Below, piece after piece: positions 32,461 through 33,664 of a stretch of 33,664 nt of DNA; within the stretch, counting starts at the first letter, position 1, and each line of letters begins with the position of its first letter. A program made the translations under genes and the position numbers. The DNA comes from Dehalococcoidia bacterium (GTDB lineage: Bacteria; Chloroflexota; Dehalococcoidia; Tepidiformales; Tepidiformaceae): contig SKSF01000126.1 of NCBI GenBank assembly GCA_007118095.1, positions 1-33,664 on the forward strand, in the 5' to 3' direction. Under the pieces are notes generated by a model. It saw only the letters and a program-made list of their open reading frames with translations, made no database searches and was not told the origin of the DNA.

Positions 32461-33664
32461 ATGGAACGCGAGCCTTTCTGGAACGCCGAGCGAGTCGACG
32501 AGATCGTCAACTACCGTGGCCGCATCCTTGGGCCTGCGGTGTGGGCCGCGGCGCAACCGGACCCTCGGCCTGTCATCCCCTTCGGAGGAGGCGTCCCTGA
32601 TGTCCCTTCCCTCCCGGGCGACCTACTGCTAAGAGCTGCCCACGCCGTCGTCGAGCGCGAGCAGAAGGAGGCGCTGCAATATGGTGGGACCTTCGGCCCT
32701 TTGCCTCTTCGGGAAGCCATTGCAGAACGATCGACCCGTATGGAGGACATCCCCGTTGGCGTGGACCAGGTGATGATCGTGTCGGGATCGGCGCATGGCA
32801 TCGGGATTGTCTGCGAGACACTGCTCGACCCCGGCGACGTCGTCCTGGTCGAAAGTCCCAACTTCCCGGGCAGCATGCGTACCATTCGCTCGTTCGGGGC
32901 GGAGCAGATCGCCATCCCGCTCGACGAGAATGGTATGCGGGTCGACGTGCTCGAAGACGAGCTGCAGAAACTCGCGGATGCCGGCCGCCGCGCGAAGTTC
33001 GTTTACTGTATCCCGACTCACCAGAACCCGGCCGGCTGCACGCTGCCTCTCGAACGACGCGAGAAGCTTGTAGAGCTGGCACAGCGGTTCAACACGCTCG
33101 TCGTCGAAGACGACGCCTACGGAGAACTGTGGTTTGATGAGCCGCCGCCGCCGTCCGTCTTTTCGCTCGCGAACGGGGACCACTGCATCAAGGCGTGTTC
33201 CTTCTCCAAGACCCTGGCCACCGGGCTCCGCATGGGATGGCTCATGGGACCGTCAGCTTTGATCAGCCGCATGGCGGCAGTGCGGTATGATATGGGCACG
33301 AGCCCGTTCCTCGGCCGCATCATTGCGGAGGTCATCCGAAATGGGGACCTCGACCGGCATGTGGAACGGCTCCGGGACATCTACTGGCGAAAGCTCGAAC
33401 GCACCGAGACGGCGTTGAAACGCCACTGTGCCGACCACTGCACATGGGTCTCACCCCGCGGCGGGTTCTTCCTCTGGCTGGAGCTGCCATCGCACATTCC
33501 TGTGCGTGAGGTACAGGCAGCGGCCAACGAACGCGCCGTCATCCTTGGCGCCGGTCCGCAGTTCTTCGCCGATGAGAATGTCACCAATCATCTGCGCCTT
33601 TCCTTTTCATACGTGCCGACTGAAGACATCGAAGAAGGCGTCCACCGGCTGGGCGAAGCCATCG
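32461..33664 (+). CDS. PLP-dependent class I/II aminotransferase (partial)
   Basis: The gene is cut by the right edge of the window after 401 codons and shows no stop. It is a fold-type I aminotransferase. The substrate-entry block is FGGGVPDVPSLP. ALQYGGTFGPLPLREAIAER is the family N-terminal signature. SGSAHGIGIVCETLLDPGDVV binds the cofactor phosphate side. CIPTHQNPAGCTL holds the conserved Asn, and VVEDDAYGELWF the Asp that pairs with the PLP nitrogen. SFSKTLATGLRMGW has the Schiff-base Lys250. The closest functional types are 2-aminoadipate/aromatic aminotransferases of the LysN or MocR-like subgroup, without the regulator's DNA-binding domain. The substrate is uncertain. It diverges from gltB, which would supply glutamate as amino donor. 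Confidence 0.92.
   Translation, partial: MEREPFWNAERVDEIVNYRGRILGPAVWAAAQPDPRPVIPFGGGVPDVPSLPGDLLLRAAHAVVEREQKEALQYGGTFGPLPLREAIAERSTRMEDIPVGVDQVMIVSGSAHGIGIVCETLLDPGDVVLVESPNFPGSMRTIRSFGAEQIAIPLDENGMRVDVLEDELQKLADAGRRAKFVYCIPTHQNPAGCTLPLERREKLVELAQRFNTLVVEDDAYGELWFDEPPPPSVFSLANGDHCIKACSFSKTLATGLRMGWLMGPSALISRMAAVRYDMGTSPFLGRIIAEVIRNGDLDRHVERLRDIYWRKLERTETALKRHCADHCTWVSPRGGFFLWLELPSHIPVREVQAAANERAVILGAGPQFFADENVTNHLRLSFSYVPTEDIEEGVHRLGEAI

Overview
This is a GC-rich bacterial chromosomal segment made mostly of housekeeping genes. It encodes a complete set of typical bacterial enzymes: the MEP isoprenoid enzymes IspG and DXS, DnaG primase, GltBD glutamate synthase and a GlmS amidotransferase. 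The mix suggests a deep-branching lineage, and Chloroflexota (Dehalococcoidia-like) is my best guess. The hints are the short CysRS/MshC-like ligase, an SH3/CARDB membrane protein with Pro-Thr-Glu linkers, a FliA/WhiG-type sigma factor and TANNNT boxes just upstream of start codons. No 16S rRNA or other decisive marker is present, so the taxonomy is an inference.

Layout. Bases 1-286 are the right end of an IS481-type element with a frameshifted transposase, abutting the 3' end of ispG (- strand). Next is a - strand copper operon, csoR-copZ-copA (4801 to 1523). A divergent small unknown gene follows (4921-5232). The 376-base gap before glmS holds a well-formed glmS ribozyme (5353-5488) and a hairpin next to the ribosome binding site. 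glmS, a PEP synthase, a dGTPase-like HD hydrolase, an SH3/CARDB membrane protein and dnaG then run on the + strand to 14524. The - strand carries a fused double CoA-transferase, a 19-codon coupling ORF and a short cysteinyl-tRNA synthetase (18188 to 14534). A + strand regulatory cluster follows: sigma factor, winged-helix regulator with a degenerate receiver, response regulator and histidine kinase (18373-22033). After it come an atypical SDR, dxs and a polyprenyl synthase. gltB-gltD run on the - strand (32196 to 26220) behind a structured leader. A divergent PLP aminotransferase runs off the right edge.

Functional links. DXS, IspG and the prenyl synthase belong to isoprenoid synthesis. GltBD, GlmS and the aminotransferase move glutamine- and glutamate-derived nitrogen. 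The glmS ribozyme ties GlmS expression to its product, glucosamine-6-phosphate. CsoR, CopZ and CopA form a metal-sensing, chaperoning and efflux set.

Most notable are the glmS ribozyme and the exact IS481 insertion in an NCTAGN site at the ispG stop codon. Also notable are the CysRS/MshC hybrid with its coupling ORF, the tandem CoA-transferase with one dead active site, the SDR lacking its catalytic lysine, and a possible three-way-junction leader before gltB. No tRNA, rRNA or CRISPR array was seen.
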